64,000 bases of DNA from Lachancea thermotolerans CBS 6340 (lineage: Eukaryota > Ascomycota > Saccharomycetes > Saccharomycetales > Saccharomycetaceae): assembly GCF_000142805.1 (NCBI RefSeq), contig NC_013079.1, forward strand, positions 558,001 to 622,000, in the 5' to 3' direction. Positions 1-10,137 of the stretch are shown here, piece after piece. The notes under the pieces are model-generated. The model was not told the DNA's origin and ran no database searches. It saw only the letters and a list, made by a program, of their open reading frames with translations. The translations under genes and the position numbers were made by a program. How positions within the stretch are numbered: the stretch's first letter is position 1; each line of letters opens with the position of its first letter.

Positions 1-175
1 CATTAAGAGGAGTACAGCTCTTCAAACAAATTTTTCTTGGGTTATTAATCCAATTGAGTTGTTAGTTGGCTTCGAGACGTGCCAAAAAGGACTTTTATTG
101 GCTAACATTGGCTTTAAGTGGTAGTGATATTTGTGTTGAGTTAATTGGACAAGCAGTAAACGAAGTTCGAAAGCA
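1..175. other. 5' flank of the YBL081W homolog
   Basis: Noncoding upstream sequence of the first gene. A short open frame crosses it but overlaps the real gene in another frame and has no recognisable content. No regulatory site stands out. Confidence 0.5.
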
Positions 176-1189
176 ATGCCAGGCCAAATTGTTAGCATCC
201 CCTTCCTGTCTCAAGTTGAAGACATGGACAAGTACTTGCTGGAATACAGGAGCCTCAAATTAATGCCCCAGAACGCGGCGTCGTTCACGCAGCACCAACA
301 GCAGCTACGCTATAATAATTCCAACAGGGGGGCAAGCAATAACAATGGGAACAACAGCATGGGAACAAACTTGCAAAATGGGCGCAAGAAGATCATGGGT
401 AATATTAATGGCATTCAGGGCTACAGGTTTAATAAAAACATCCCAAAGTTTGGGCAACAGCCTCAACAGCAGCAGCAGCAGCAGTCGCAACAGCAGCAGT
501 CGCAACAGCAGCAAGGTGTCTCTGGCGTTTCAACTTTTAAGCAGGCCTACCCTCAAGTTTTTTACGGATCCTCCAATAACAGTGCGACGTCATTGGCTCC
601 GCAGGTGGCTTCGCCCACTATGTACGGTTCATCTGCGCAACCAAATCAGCAGTTCATGACAGCAAGCTCTTCGTCGAGCTCCACGCCACCTCCTAGATTG
701 CATGTTTCTGTAAGCGGGGCGTCGTCTATTTCTTCTCTCGGCGGGGAATTTGACTATTTATTACCTAACGATTTGAATGGGCAACTGATGCCATCGGCGA
801 CTGCGCAGGTTCCTCAGCCGCCAGCCTTGAACTGTGTTTCTAGTTCTGCCTCCATGAGTGGTACCTATTTGGATCCTGTTCCCGCCGCGCCTTCCGCCGG
901 CTTCAAAATGAACGGTGGCATTTCTAGTTCTAACGATTTTATCAACGGTTTACCTTCCTCCTTATTATCGGAGGGAGCTGCCGCCTCAGAATTTATTGGA
1001 ATGAACGGATCAAACTCGTTGTTCAACGCGAACTCGATCAACTCATCTGTTGGCGCGGCCGCAGGATTGGCCCCTTCAAACAATTTTATGATGCACAATT
1101 CGAAGAACTGGGGTACAAACAACCCAAGTTCTTCCTCTACTTCTGGATCTTTCGGCATCTGGAACAATGATATGAGCGTATGGAGCTAG
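176..1189 (+). CDS. YBL081W-like low-complexity protein of unknown function
   Basis: A 337-residue protein. Its first 28 residues (MPGQIVSIPF, then EDMDKYLLEYRSLKL) and its last 11 (GIWNNDMSVWS) match the ends of S. cerevisiae YBL081W as I remember it. The middle is rich in Asn, Gln and Ser, with a poly-Gln run at about residues 97-112 encoded by CAG/CAA triplets. No enzymatic domain or membrane segment is visible. The conserved ends with a disordered middle suggest short linear motifs that bind a partner; that is inference. The start is chosen because homology begins exactly at this Met. It is followed on the opposite strand by PET112, as in S. cerevisiae. The biochemical function is unknown. 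Confidence 0.88.
   Translation: MPGQIVSIPFLSQVEDMDKYLLEYRSLKLMPQNAASFTQHQQQLRYNNSNRGASNNNGNNSMGTNLQNGRKKIMGNINGIQGYRFNKNIPKFGQQPQQQQQQQSQQQQSQQQQGVSGVSTFKQAYPQVFYGSSNNSATSLAPQVASPTMYGSSAQPNQQFMTASSSSSSTPPPRLHVSVSGASSISSLGGEFDYLLPNDLNGQLMPSATAQVPQPPALNCVSSSASMSGTYLDPVPAAPSAGFKMNGGISSSNDFINGLPSSLLSEGAAASEFIGMNGSNSLFNANSINSSVGAAAGLAPSNNFMMHNSKNWGTNNPSSSSTSGSFGIWNNDMSVWS
463..513 (+). repeat. CAG/CAA trinucleotide tract encoding poly-Gln
   Basis: Imperfect CAG/CAA repeat inside the YBL081W-like gene, broken by two Ser codons (TCG). It is translated as glutamine, so its length is likely to vary between strains. Confidence 0.85.
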
Positions 1190-1758
1190 GTGGGGTAAAA
1201 GCAGCGGTTATGAGTCGTTGAAGGATGTCTTTTTTTTTACACTTACGTTTTGTTTTATTTCAGGCTATTGAGACAGCGCTTTGACGTTATTGGGACAACA
1301 GCACACTGTTATTTGTTATTACAAAATTTAATTTTATTCTGTCTCACCCCTCGGTTGGATGGAGTGCATGCTTGGGCCTTAAATTAAGAGTTCGGTCGGG
1401 ATGAAGGTCTTCAAGCATTGCATTGTGGTTATTGTGGCTAGGTTTTACTTAAGAGGGTCTCTATTCTAAGAAGGGTGTTGTACATACTGGAAATGCTAAG
1501 GCATATCCATCGTGGGAGCGTGCAGTTGGCAACTATTACTGTCAACGAAAGTGCAGCTAGACCAAAGAATTTTGGTGCAACAGCTACAGCTATGATAGGA
1601 GATCTATTCCAAACCGGTCATCTTGAAAAGTTCGGAGCAAGTCAAATACACATTTTCTAGATAGAGGTTGTAATTGAAGTACGCTTTTTGTATCTTAACA
1701 TTTAGAATTTCTATTGACAAGGTGTTATATGCAGTGTGTTGAAAATGATATTTGTGTT
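1190..1758. other. Convergent intergenic region, YBL081W homolog / PET112
   Basis: About 570 bp between two converging genes. It holds a T-tract near 1230 and AT-rich stretches suited to 3'-end formation for both genes. Short open frames here show no recognisable protein content. No RNA gene was seen. Confidence 0.5.
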
Positions 1759-3402
1759 TCACCATTTGACTTTGAGCAGCTCTTTGAATGCTTGCTCAAA
1801 AAGATGGGGCTTAATGCGACCTTGGGATACCCGCATCCCTTGGCCAATTAAAAACTTTAGAGAGTTTTTCTTCTTTCCTGAAACAATCCCCTCAATTAAC
1901 TTGGGATCGCTGATCCCACCAACTATCTCCGTGCAAATCTCCCTGAGCTCATTTGCGTCAATCTTTTTAATAACATTCAAGTCGAAGCCTTCGATAAGTG
2001 CACTCAAGTCAACTGGTTGAGCTAGCGACAATTTGTTTATTTCGTTGAGGATATGGAAGAGAAGAAGCTTTCCGCTGGCCTTGGAAATCTTGTCGTCCTG
2101 AATAAGCATTAAAAGCTCTGCGAACTTCTTAGGCGGAAAAGCTTCTGCAGCTTTCTCCAAAGGCAGCTGCAACCTGTTCAAGTTTCCTAAAAGCTCATGA
2201 ATGATCCAATTTGTTGGCAACCTAGGGTTAAGTTGTTGGCCAGCAAGCGTAGAGTAGCAACTGAAGGTATCCAAATAATATTTTAGCAAGCTTGTTTGCG
2301 TATAAAGTTGGTCATGACCGTTTCCTTTGATTGCCAATATTTTGGCATCTTTCAAAGCGAGGCCGTATGGTTCGGACATAAGGTCATGCAAAACCGCGTC
2401 AGGGAGTTTTGGCATTGATTGTGACACACTTTGCACAGTACCAGGAGATATTTTAATTGATGGAAGTTCCGGATCTGGCATATACCTATAATCGATAGTA
2501 GTTTCTTTACTTCTCAGTTTAACAGTCGACGAGCCTGTCCAGCCACGAGTTTCAGAAGAACTTAGATACTTGTCTGCCTCACCACTCTGTATAAGCCCAA
2601 CCTGCCTTTGGTACTCGTATTTTATCGCACTTAGAATCGAACTGGTATTTGGCAGATTTTTCAGCTCAACACGGGAATATCCATTCACTGACAAGTTCAC
2701 GTCGACTCTCATGGCGCCCGTTTCAAGGTCACCGGTCGAGATGCCCAAGTGACGCACTAAGTTCTGAAACTTTTTGATGAATGCTCTAATCTGTTTCAGG
2801 TCTGTGAAGTTCGGCTGCGTTACCAGTTCTATGAGTGGGACATTAGATCTGTTGAGGTCTATGAGAGACCTACCTTCGGACCCACGGTAGACTGATTTTC
2901 CTGTATCTTGCTCGATCTGTAGTTGCACGAGCTGAATCCGTTTAGAATTCTCGTCGATACTATCCAACGACCCCAAAAGTTCCAGGAATCCACCCTTTGC
3001 AAAAGGACTGTAGTGCTGGGTTATTTGATAGCCCATAGGCTGATCTGCGTAAAAGTAATGCTTTCGATCAAAATGGGAATTCAAGTTCACTTTACTGTTC
3101 AAAGCGACAGCAAGCTTCGTGGCGAATAGCACAACTTCAGGATTTAGCTTTGGCTGCGACCCTGGAAGCGACACATCAAAGAACGAAGTGTGATGATTGG
3201 GTAGGTTTGCAGATGCGAAAGGGTCGTTTGTGGAAAGCGAAAACAGTTTGTTCTGCGTGCTCAACTGCGTATGTATTTCCAGCCCGCACTTTAGCTTAAA
3301 GTCAGGGAGAAGTTGGAAGCCCTTATTCGCTGTCCTGGAGCCGAAACATCGCGTGAACTGGAGCATAAAAGCTGATTCTAGGGGTAAGAAGGTACAACCC
3401 AT
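1759..3402 (-). CDS. PET112: Mitochondrial glutamyl-tRNA(Gln) amidotransferase subunit B
   Basis: A 547-residue GatB-family protein, ortholog of Pet112 (YBL080C). With GatA (Her2) and GatF it converts Glu-tRNA(Gln) to Gln-tRNA(Gln) in mitochondria, which have no glutaminyl-tRNA synthetase. The N-terminal 30 residues are basic, rich in hydroxylated residues and poor in acidic ones, like a matrix targeting sequence. The GatB core follows: CGLEIHTQL near residue 39, then the PMGYQIT and GSLIDLNRSNVPLIE-type blocks, and the YRYMPDPELP motif near residue 300. The C-terminal third is the helical GatB/YqeY tail. Length agrees with the family. It lies tail to tail with the YBL081W homolog, the S. cerevisiae arrangement. 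Confidence 0.96.
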   Translation of the reverse strand: MGCTFLPLESAFMLQFTRCFGSRTANKGFQLLPDFKLKCGLEIHTQLSTQNKLFSLSTNDPFASANLPNHHTSFFDVSLPGSQPKLNPEVVLFATKLAVALNSKVNLNSHFDRKHYFYADQPMGYQITQHYSPFAKGGFLELLGSLDSIDENSKRIQLVQLQIEQDTGKSVYRGSEGRSLIDLNRSNVPLIELVTQPNFTDLKQIRAFIKKFQNLVRHLGISTGDLETGAMRVDVNLSVNGYSRVELKNLPNTSSILSAIKYEYQRQVGLIQSGEADKYLSSSETRGWTGSSTVKLRSKETTIDYRYMPDPELPSIKISPGTVQSVSQSMPKLPDAVLHDLMSEPYGLALKDAKILAIKGNGHDQLYTQTSLLKYYLDTFSCYSTLAGQQLNPRLPTNWIIHELLGNLNRLQLPLEKAAEAFPPKKFAELLMLIQDDKISKASGKLLLFHILNEINKLSLAQPVDLSALIEGFDLNVIKKIDANELREICTEIVGGISDPKLIEGIVSGKKKNSLKFLIGQGMRVSQGRIKPHLFEQAFKELLKVKW

Positions 3403-3525
3403 GAGCTAAGTGATGCATTTCCACGCCTAAGGTTTGTACTTAATTGACCATCAACCGTTATCATTACTGACGGTTCATCTTTCAAGTGACGGAAACCGTC
3501 CAACTGGCGACTTGAGTATCCAGTT

Positions 3526-3816
3526 CTACGTATGTACTGCTTGCTTATAAGGGAGCAAAGACTCCAATTTAATTAAGCTCTCTCCCGTGTTGCACAAATT
3601 CGGAGACATTGTGCTTGCAGGCATAGTTATCAGTTGTGACGCCTGACTACTAGAAAGCATACTGACATGGTTTTCTTCAAACGAATTGCTACCAATTGTA
3701 GCAGTTTGGGAAGGAATTGCCTGTTTCCACATTTGCGTCTCCACTAGCTCGTTGAGTGTGTTGGTATTGTTTGTTTGCGTTGTAAAGCTAAATGTGACAT
3801 AGTAAAATTTAATCAT
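3526..3816 (-). CDS. Hypothetical small protein downstream of MAM1
   Basis: A 96-residue open frame between MAM1 and PET112, on the MAM1 strand, with 53 bp between the MAM1 stop and this ATG. The sequence is Ser/Thr/Asn-rich with no domain or membrane segment, and I do not recognise it. It is in a different frame from MAM1 and no convincing splice site joins them; a possible TTTAG acceptor inside the frame lacks a proper TACTAAC. S. cerevisiae has no gene here that I know of. It may be a lineage-specific gene or a chance open frame. Composition alone does not decide. Confidence 0.25.
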   Translation of the reverse strand: MIKFYYVTFSFTTQTNNTNTLNELVETQMWKQAIPSQTATIGSNSFEENHVSMLSSSQASQLITMPASTMSPNLCNTGESLIKLESLLPYKQAVHT

Positions 3817-3869
3817 TAATTCACCAGGAAGTTAAGTCAGCGGCAATTATCATATAAACTCAGAGGGTC

Positions 3870-4811
3870 CTACTCTGAGTTATGGTGCTGTAAACTTCTC
3901 AATGCGCAACTTTGGCGGCTCTCCTGCGGGTTCATTTCGCGCTGGTCCCGCTTGAGAATGCAATTTAGCTTTCCATGGTGGTGGCTAGGAAAAGGGCTAA
4001 GTAGCTGGTCATCACCGTTGAAAGAATCAGAAGGCGAAGAGTCCTTTAACAGCTCTGCTGGGTTAACTGACTCTTTGAAAACCTCCTGGCGGTTTCTAAG
4101 TGCTAATGAAGAGTTGGGCATCAAGCTACGTCTGCTTGAAACCCTGTCGCTGTTGCCGAACCAAGCATGGTTCGTTTCCGAGTTTATCGCTTTTTCTGAA
4201 GGCATTCCAATAAACAGTTGAGACAACATAAAGTCCTGGCTGTTATCTTCTGGATCGATTCCGCTTTTCAGCCTCCAATCAGGCAGAAGGCTACCATAAA
4301 CTTTCGCAGCGTAGCAGGTGTCACGCAAGTTACGAAGTTCTAGCTCACTCTGCGGGGGTATCATCTCGAATTCAAAAAGAAGAAGATTACGAAACTCATT
4401 CAGTGGCAATTTGACAGCCCTGAGGGCGTGACAGAATGGATGGCCACAAACGCCAACTTCCATCTCTTTTTCACATATTCTGTACTGAAGCTGATCAATT
4501 GCATACTGCGTTAAATTGTGCGAGCTCCGTGACGGCGTCACTTCTGCTGGTGCTGTTGATGGAGCGACTGCCGGATTGGGTTTCCTCGGCGATTGCTGGA
4601 GCTTTTCTGAGTCTAGTTTTTCTATTAAATCCCGGGGAGTACAAAAGCTTTGGGTCAATTCCTGGTTCTGGGATGCCTCAAAGCACTCCTCCAGGTTTTG
4701 AGTTTTAGGTGGCCTATTTTTTTTGACCTTTGAGGGCTCCGCTTTGCTCTTGCTCTTTCCCCTATATGAAGGGCGAATCACGTTAACATCCTTGTTTTGT
4801 AGCACCCTCAT
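3870..4811 (-). CDS. MAM1: Monopolin subunit Mam1
   Basis: A 313-residue protein with no common domain, called from position and a local match. It is divergent from the NUP170/NUP157 gene, exactly as MAM1 (YER106W) is from NUP157 (YER105C). Its middle (about residues 130-205: FEFEM, then LRNLRDTCYAAKVYGSLLP and a following LFIGMP) resembles the S. cerevisiae Mam1 core (FELEM, LRLSCYNKYVYSAI, LLIP), which binds casein kinase 1 Hrr25. Mam1 joins Csm1-Lrs4 at kinetochores to co-orient sister chromatids in meiosis I. The basic N-terminus and length (S. cerevisiae about 302) fit. Two tandem Ndt80-like elements lie just upstream. Mam1 evolves fast, so synteny carries much of this call. Confidence 0.83.
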   Translation of the reverse strand: MRVLQNKDVNVIRPSYRGKSKSKAEPSKVKKNRPPKTQNLEECFEASQNQELTQSFCTPRDLIEKLDSEKLQQSPRKPNPAVAPSTAPAEVTPSRSSHNLTQYAIDQLQYRICEKEMEVGVCGHPFCHALRAVKLPLNEFRNLLLFEFEMIPPQSELELRNLRDTCYAAKVYGSLLPDWRLKSGIDPEDNSQDFMLSQLFIGMPSEKAINSETNHAWFGNSDRVSSRRSLMPNSSLALRNRQEVFKESVNPAELLKDSSPSDSFNGDDQLLSPFPSHHHGKLNCILKRDQREMNPQESRQSCALRSLQHHNSE

Positions 4812-4881
4812 TATATTAGCAGCTTCTAGACGCTATCAACAACTCCCCGCGGTTGATGGTAGTTTAGCCATGCAAGTCGAG

Positions 4882-4895
4882 TTTTGTGTTTTGTG
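4882..4895 (-). promoter_or_regulatory. Tandem Ndt80 middle-sporulation elements before MAM1
   Basis: Two directly adjacent TTTTGTG heptamers (CACAAAA on the MAM1 strand), matching the CRCAAAW core of the Ndt80 site, 71-84 bp upstream of the MAM1 ATG. This fits a gene needed only in meiosis. The sites also face NUP170, about 205 bp away. Confidence 0.55.
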
Positions 4896-5096
4896 TGACG
4901 CTAATCCGAAATGACACCAAAACACGAAGTGATATCGGATCACATGATATTCGCATGACTTAATATTACCCGGTCACGAGCAAGGCCTTTTAAAGTTAAG
5001 AAAAATTTTTGGTAGCCGATGCGCAATTAGAGGATCAACAGCAGCATTAATCGTACAATAGACAAGATTCCCGGCGGTCCAGGAAGCTTTTGAAGC

Positions 5097-8000
5097 ATGT
5101 CAATATATTCTACGCCGTTGAAAAGTGGAATTGACTATACAAGGAATGTTGTTATTCCTTCGAATGGTGAACTAGCGGCACCAAACAACACGAAACGCGT
5201 GGAGGTCAACAATGAAGTCGTAGCCATGCCAGGTTACAACGTGCTTGCTCCAAACGCGAGTTTAGGCCTTGCAAGTGGTGAAGAACATCTCCGGATCACA
5301 GGGTTTGCCTCGAAGCCATCCCTTGAACTTGCTAGCCAATACATTGACCATTTGCAGAATAGGGACGCCAGCACGCCCGTGCTTGACGAGAGATCCTACT
5401 ACAACAACGGCGTGAATTACAATTTCAGTAAGGAAGTCGGCGGGTTGGGAGCTTTCACGCCTTTTGAGAGAACACAGGTCATGAACGTACCGGACGGGAT
5501 TTTGCGGGAAGCTTCCAGGACGGAAATGAAGAGCGACATGGGTCTTTTTCCAGAGTTGAATCGGTGCTGGATCACTATCGATAACAAGTTGATCTTGTGG
5601 AACTTCAACAACCCCTCCGATTTCCAATCGATTGACGATATCAAGCACACCATTCTCGCCGTGGCGCTAGCAAAGCCCAAGCCGAATACTTTTGTCGAAA
5701 GCGTCAACCACTTACTACTCATCGCTACGCCATTTGACGTTTACGTACTCGCGATTCAGTACGACAGGTCTAATGAAGAACTGAGCGTGTTTAACACAGG
5801 CATGTGCGTTTCGGTACACGGCCTTGATGTCTCATCCTTTATTTCCTGCGAGCAGACTGGTCGCATTTTCTTCACAGGGAAATCCAGCGGAATCAACATT
5901 TGGGAACTGCAATATTCGAGTACTGAAGACTGGTTCAACAGTAGATGTAACAAGGTCTGTCTGACTCAGTCGGTTTTAAGCAGTTTGCTTCCTACCAACC
6001 TGATTTCAAAGATTCCGGGGAGTAACCTAGTCCAATCTCTCTTCGAAGAGAGTTCCAAGTATTCTGCGGAACACTTGACGCAAATGTGTGTGGACAACTC
6101 AAGAGGTATCCTGTATTCTTTGTCAAATAAATCTGTCATCAGAGCTTACAAAATAAATGGTAAGAGTTTAGGAAGCCCTCTCACCATCGAAACATCATAC
6201 ATCAAACGTATCATGGGAACAACATCAGCCAGAGGTGCAGCCATCCTGGGGAATAAATACCTAAAAATATCCAAGGTGGTAGCTGTCTCTGGAAGGGAGA
6301 ATGGAAACCTTTTCCTTGTCGCGATTACAATCGGTGGCGTCCGGCTGTATTTCAATGGTTCCCTAGGAAGAACTCACTTAGAGGCTTTGAGACTAGAGTC
6401 AATCAAGTTTCCCCCAAGCTCGGTTACTCCAGAAGCTATAGAGCAAGAACTCCAACAGCAACAGCAAAAAAAATCTTTACCTTTCTATTCGTCACTAACA
6501 AGCTCTGAATCGGTTATGCTTAGATTTCAGAAAAAGTCCTCCGTTTTATTGGAGACTAGTGGCGCTAGCGCTATCATATCGCCTGGTATCTTCCTGGCCG
6601 CCGTCACCAAAGCTCCAAACCAGGAAACCGCGAAGAACGCACAAGACCAAGTACCTACACAGCAGCAGCCACAGCAGCAGCGGCAGAGCACATACGGCAT
6701 ACAGCAGAAGCTCTTTGTTTCTGTCCCTGACTACGGTATTTTGAAAAAACACGGCAAATACGTTGAAAACACAACCTTGCTTGACACGACAGGGGTAATT
6801 AAGCACATCGTTCCGATAACACCTCTATTCAACGCGACGAACAAACCCGAGGGTTATGCGAACGAGTTTGCGACCCAATATGTTTCATCTGAATTCAAGA
6901 TCGCAGTATTAACCAACACTTCGGTTGAGATCTACAGATATAGAACACCTGATGCAGTTTTCGAGGCCTTGGCAGAGAATCCACTCCCCTTTCTGTTAAA
7001 CTATGGGCTGACCGAAGCTTGCTCAACCGCTCTTTTTGTCACTTGCAAGTTCAATAAATCAGAAGCCCTAAGATCAAGTGCATTGACATTTTACGCTGTA
7101 GGAATACCGGGGGTAGCTGATATCAAGCCAAGATACAGCAGGTACACTGCCTCCGCCATGTCTTCACTATTATCGCGGCCAACTATTGCTTCAACGCCTC
7201 AACGGTCTACCCTTGATACTGATAAAACTGGATTTGCTACATCTAGAGAGGATGAAAATTGTAGCTTAGACGATGTTATTCTCTCACCACGATTTTACGG
7301 AACCGCTTTGTTCATTGCCAGACTCTTCAGAGAAATATGGGAAAAGCCTGTCTTTGGCACAGTGCCTGACGCCAAATTCGATAACCAATCCCATTTTGTT
7401 AAGAGCTCAGTTGGCGACAAAAACCTTATCAATTCCGTTTCCGTATCGAAAGGTGACTTGGAATACTATCTGTCATCTGTCATGATATTGAATGACTTTT
7501 TCGACACTTACGGCAATTCAATCTCGAGCATCTCAATCCCATCATTCCAGACTGGCAAAAACATCGACAGAACAGAAGAAGTGGCCAACCAAGCTGAAAA
7601 CATTGCAATCAATTCTTTGATTAGGCTTGTGCAGTTTATGAAAGAAGCCTTTTCCTTCCTGAACGTGCTATATGAGGAAAGTGACGTAGAAGGTTACGAA
7701 GGCCAGTTTCTTGCATTCAAAGATATCATGAAGCTCCTCAACCTGGATGTTCAATCTGAATTGTCTAAATTGACGTTCAAGGACATATTCGCTCCAACCG
7801 ATAACACAAAAAACCTCCTGCGCGAAATTTTGTCCTCAATTATCAACAGAAGCATATCAAGAGGTGGATCTATCGAACACATTGCCACAGCGCTGCAAGA
7901 ACGTTGTGGCTCATTTTGCTCCAGCAGCGATATTTTGGGCTTCAGGGCAATGGAACACCTAAGAAAAGCCAAGGAAGTTGGGTTGCGGGACTATGAAACA

Positions 8001-9413
8001 TCAACGTATCACTTGACATGCGCTAATAAGCTCTTCGAAAAGATTGTTGATACCATCTCCATAGAAAGATTGAAGGATGCAGTGTCTACTATGCTGGATT
8101 TGAATTACTACCCTGGAACAATCGAGTTTCTTCTGAATATCGCGAACTCCATGGATAAAGGAAAGCTTGCCTACCAGTATGTCGCTGACGGCTACCTGGA
8201 GCAAGACCCTAGAAAAGTTTACTATGAGAAACGTGTGCTTGCCTATGAACTGGTGTTCGAGACTCTTGTCAGAGTTGACGAACTTGTTTCTGCTGCCGTC
8301 TCGGCCGGAATTGGAGGCATGAATAATGTCGAAGAATTATCAAAGTTGAAGGAAGAAACATACTCGACAGCTCTTAGATACAATGACAAGTTGTTTCACT
8401 ACCAGCTTTATGACTGGTTGGTGTCTCAGAACTGTCAAGATAAACTATTACAGCTGGACACCGACTTCATTTTGGCTTATTTGCAGGAAAAGTCGAAGGG
8501 ATCACTGGATATATCTAATTTGCTCTGGGTTTACCAATCTAAGAGGTCCAACTTCTACGCCGCCGCCCAAATATTATATTCTCTAGCGGTTTCTGATTTC
8601 GAAGTACCTTTGGGCCAGCGCATTGAATACCTTTCGAGGGCTAACGGGTTCTGTAATGGTCTCTGCGCTCCTAGTCAACGTCAGCAAATGATACACCTTT
8701 CTGGAATGATCCAGGAAATATTTGATGTTGCTAGCATCCAGGACGATATTTTGACGCTAGTCAGAAACGACATAAGAGTCGCTGCAGACACTAAGGAGGA
8801 GCTAATTAAACAACTTGATGGGAAGATTCTACCAGTGAGTGACCTATTTAATGATTACGCGGACCCATTGGACTATTACGAGGCCTGCTTGGCTATATTC
8901 AAAATTTCAGATTTCAGAAATAACGAAGAAATCATATCGAAGTGGACTGAATTGTTTGATTCACTCCGGACTGAAATTAATGCGAATGGAAATGTCGAAG
9001 AGTCAGCCAATTTTATCAACTTGTTAACATCGGTGGTGGTTAGAGTTGGGCGCAACGTCAGAACTTCTGAGTTTGTTTTCCCTATTACCGAACTGTTTCC
9101 AATCATTTGTGACCTGTTTTACGAGAACCTGCCTAATGAGCACATCAAAGAAGGTGCAATCGCATCCATATTCATATCAGCTGGTGTTTCATTCGATAAG
9201 TTTTATTACCTGCTGAAAAACTTGATAGAGACCGCCGATTCGGTTAATAACATTTACAAAAAGGAGATGACATGGTTGATCAAGGAGTGGTATGAATCCG
9301 ATGTCAAACTGAGAGACTTGGTTTCATACGACGAAATCCGCAACCTGAAGAACTACAGCATCGAGACAGACCCAATTGAAAACAAAGTCAAAGAGACTGG
9401 AACTAGCATTTAA
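5097..9413 (+). CDS. NUP170: Nuclear pore inner-ring nucleoporin Nup170/Nup157 (Nup155 family)
   Basis: A 1438-residue scaffold nucleoporin, the single pre-duplication counterpart of Nup170 (YBL079W) and Nup157 (YER105C). After a flexible N-terminus comes a conserved block near residues 85-150 (VLDERSYYNNGVNYNFS, then GAFTPFE) and the beta-propeller (FPELNRCWITIDNKLILWN near 150-170; IGGVRLYFNG near 419). From about residue 700 it is an alpha-solenoid, with the block LQERCGSFCSSSDILGFRA near 935-955. It acts in the inner ring of the nuclear pore complex, binding Nup53/59 and membrane. A short Gln-rich loop at about 521-532 interrupts the propeller region. Length lies between the two S. cerevisiae paralogs (about 1502 and 1391). 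Confidence 0.97.
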   Translation: MSIYSTPLKSGIDYTRNVVIPSNGELAAPNNTKRVEVNNEVVAMPGYNVLAPNASLGLASGEEHLRITGFASKPSLELASQYIDHLQNRDASTPVLDERSYYNNGVNYNFSKEVGGLGAFTPFERTQVMNVPDGILREASRTEMKSDMGLFPELNRCWITIDNKLILWNFNNPSDFQSIDDIKHTILAVALAKPKPNTFVESVNHLLLIATPFDVYVLAIQYDRSNEELSVFNTGMCVSVHGLDVSSFISCEQTGRIFFTGKSSGINIWELQYSSTEDWFNSRCNKVCLTQSVLSSLLPTNLISKIPGSNLVQSLFEESSKYSAEHLTQMCVDNSRGILYSLSNKSVIRAYKINGKSLGSPLTIETSYIKRIMGTTSARGAAILGNKYLKISKVVAVSGRENGNLFLVAITIGGVRLYFNGSLGRTHLEALRLESIKFPPSSVTPEAIEQELQQQQQKKSLPFYSSLTSSESVMLRFQKKSSVLLETSGASAIISPGIFLAAVTKAPNQETAKNAQDQVPTQQQPQQQRQSTYGIQQKLFVSVPDYGILKKHGKYVENTTLLDTTGVIKHIVPITPLFNATNKPEGYANEFATQYVSSEFKIAVLTNTSVEIYRYRTPDAVFEALAENPLPFLLNYGLTEACSTALFVTCKFNKSEALRSSALTFYAVGIPGVADIKPRYSRYTASAMSSLLSRPTIASTPQRSTLDTDKTGFATSREDENCSLDDVILSPRFYGTALFIARLFREIWEKPVFGTVPDAKFDNQSHFVKSSVGDKNLINSVSVSKGDLEYYLSSVMILNDFFDTYGNSISSISIPSFQTGKNIDRTEEVANQAENIAINSLIRLVQFMKEAFSFLNVLYEESDVEGYEGQFLAFKDIMKLLNLDVQSELSKLTFKDIFAPTDNTKNLLREILSSIINRSISRGGSIEHIATALQERCGSFCSSSDILGFRAMEHLRKAKEVGLRDYETSTYHLTCANKLFEKIVDTISIERLKDAVSTMLDLNYYPGTIEFLLNIANSMDKGKLAYQYVADGYLEQDPRKVYYEKRVLAYELVFETLVRVDELVSAAVSAGIGGMNNVEELSKLKEETYSTALRYNDKLFHYQLYDWLVSQNCQDKLLQLDTDFILAYLQEKSKGSLDISNLLWVYQSKRSNFYAAAQILYSLAVSDFEVPLGQRIEYLSRANGFCNGLCAPSQRQQMIHLSGMIQEIFDVASIQDDILTLVRNDIRVAADTKEELIKQLDGKILPVSDLFNDYADPLDYYEACLAIFKISDFRNNEEIISKWTELFDSLRTEINANGNVEESANFINLLTSVVVRVGRNVRTSEFVFPITELFPIICDLFYENLPNEHIKEGAIASIFISAGVSFDKFYYLLKNLIETADSVNNIYKKEMTWLIKEWYESDVKLRDLVSYDEIRNLKNYSIETDPIENKVKETGTSI

Positions 9414-10137
9414 TGTAGAATCCGCGTTCACTTACCTGGGTTCTATATAACGAGATATTAACTTTCATAATTTTCACATCAAGCTCAGCGCTTACGAAAG
9501 TTGCTCACAGCGAAGATCTGAATTGAATCAGATGCTGTGTTTGACAAACGTACTTGGCGAGCCCCACATTTCGTTCAAGCTTGCATGCTCTCTTCACCAT
9601 TTTTGAAATGAAAAGAATTTGGCACGCATTCACTTTTACAGACTTCTTCATACAAAAGTCCAAAGGAACACTCTAAAGTGTTTTAGGAAGAGACTGCTTC
9701 CAAACTTGGTTTCATGAGGAAAGTGCCCATATCTACACACACACACACCATTGAATTAAGAAAAGACTACATAAGAGTATTAAAGAAGGCGCGCTACAGG
9801 TGTCTCGTCTCTCCGAAAACCTTACTGTTAGCACCAGCATTAACACGATGAAGCCATGAGTGCGAGTTATATATAAAGGAACCAGCCGTTTATAACAAAA
9901 ATAGGGAAACAAAAGATAGCACACGGTATGGCATGGGGTACACGACAAAGAAGTAATAAGCCAACAAACGCAGTACGTGATGACGTGAAGACCTCAATGG
10001 CACCTCATCTGGGCTTGACTGAAGCTCCGATGCCAATAGCAGCATCGAAAAGCGTGCTCAAAACAGGTCACTTGGTGGTCGAGGAAAAATAAGCTTTTAT
10101 ATTTTTTGCAAAGTGACGGCAAAACGTCGGCTGCAGC
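9414..10137. other. Convergent intergenic region, NUP170 / ATG8
   Basis: About 720 bp, long for a tail-to-tail gap. It contains an (AC)7 run at 9735-9748 and several AT-rich stretches. An RTGATGA-like box near 9978 with a later CTGA lacks a closing stem, so I do not call a snoRNA. Otherwise I see nothing. Confidence 0.5.
9735..9748. repeat. (AC)7 dinucleotide microsatellite
   Basis: Seven AC units in noncoding DNA between NUP170 and ATG8. Confidence 0.8.

Noticed and set aside
9978-10021. GTGATGA and CTGA boxes suggesting a C/D snoRNA near ATG8
   Set aside because: No complementary terminal stem, boxes only about 35 nt apart, and no obvious rRNA pairing.
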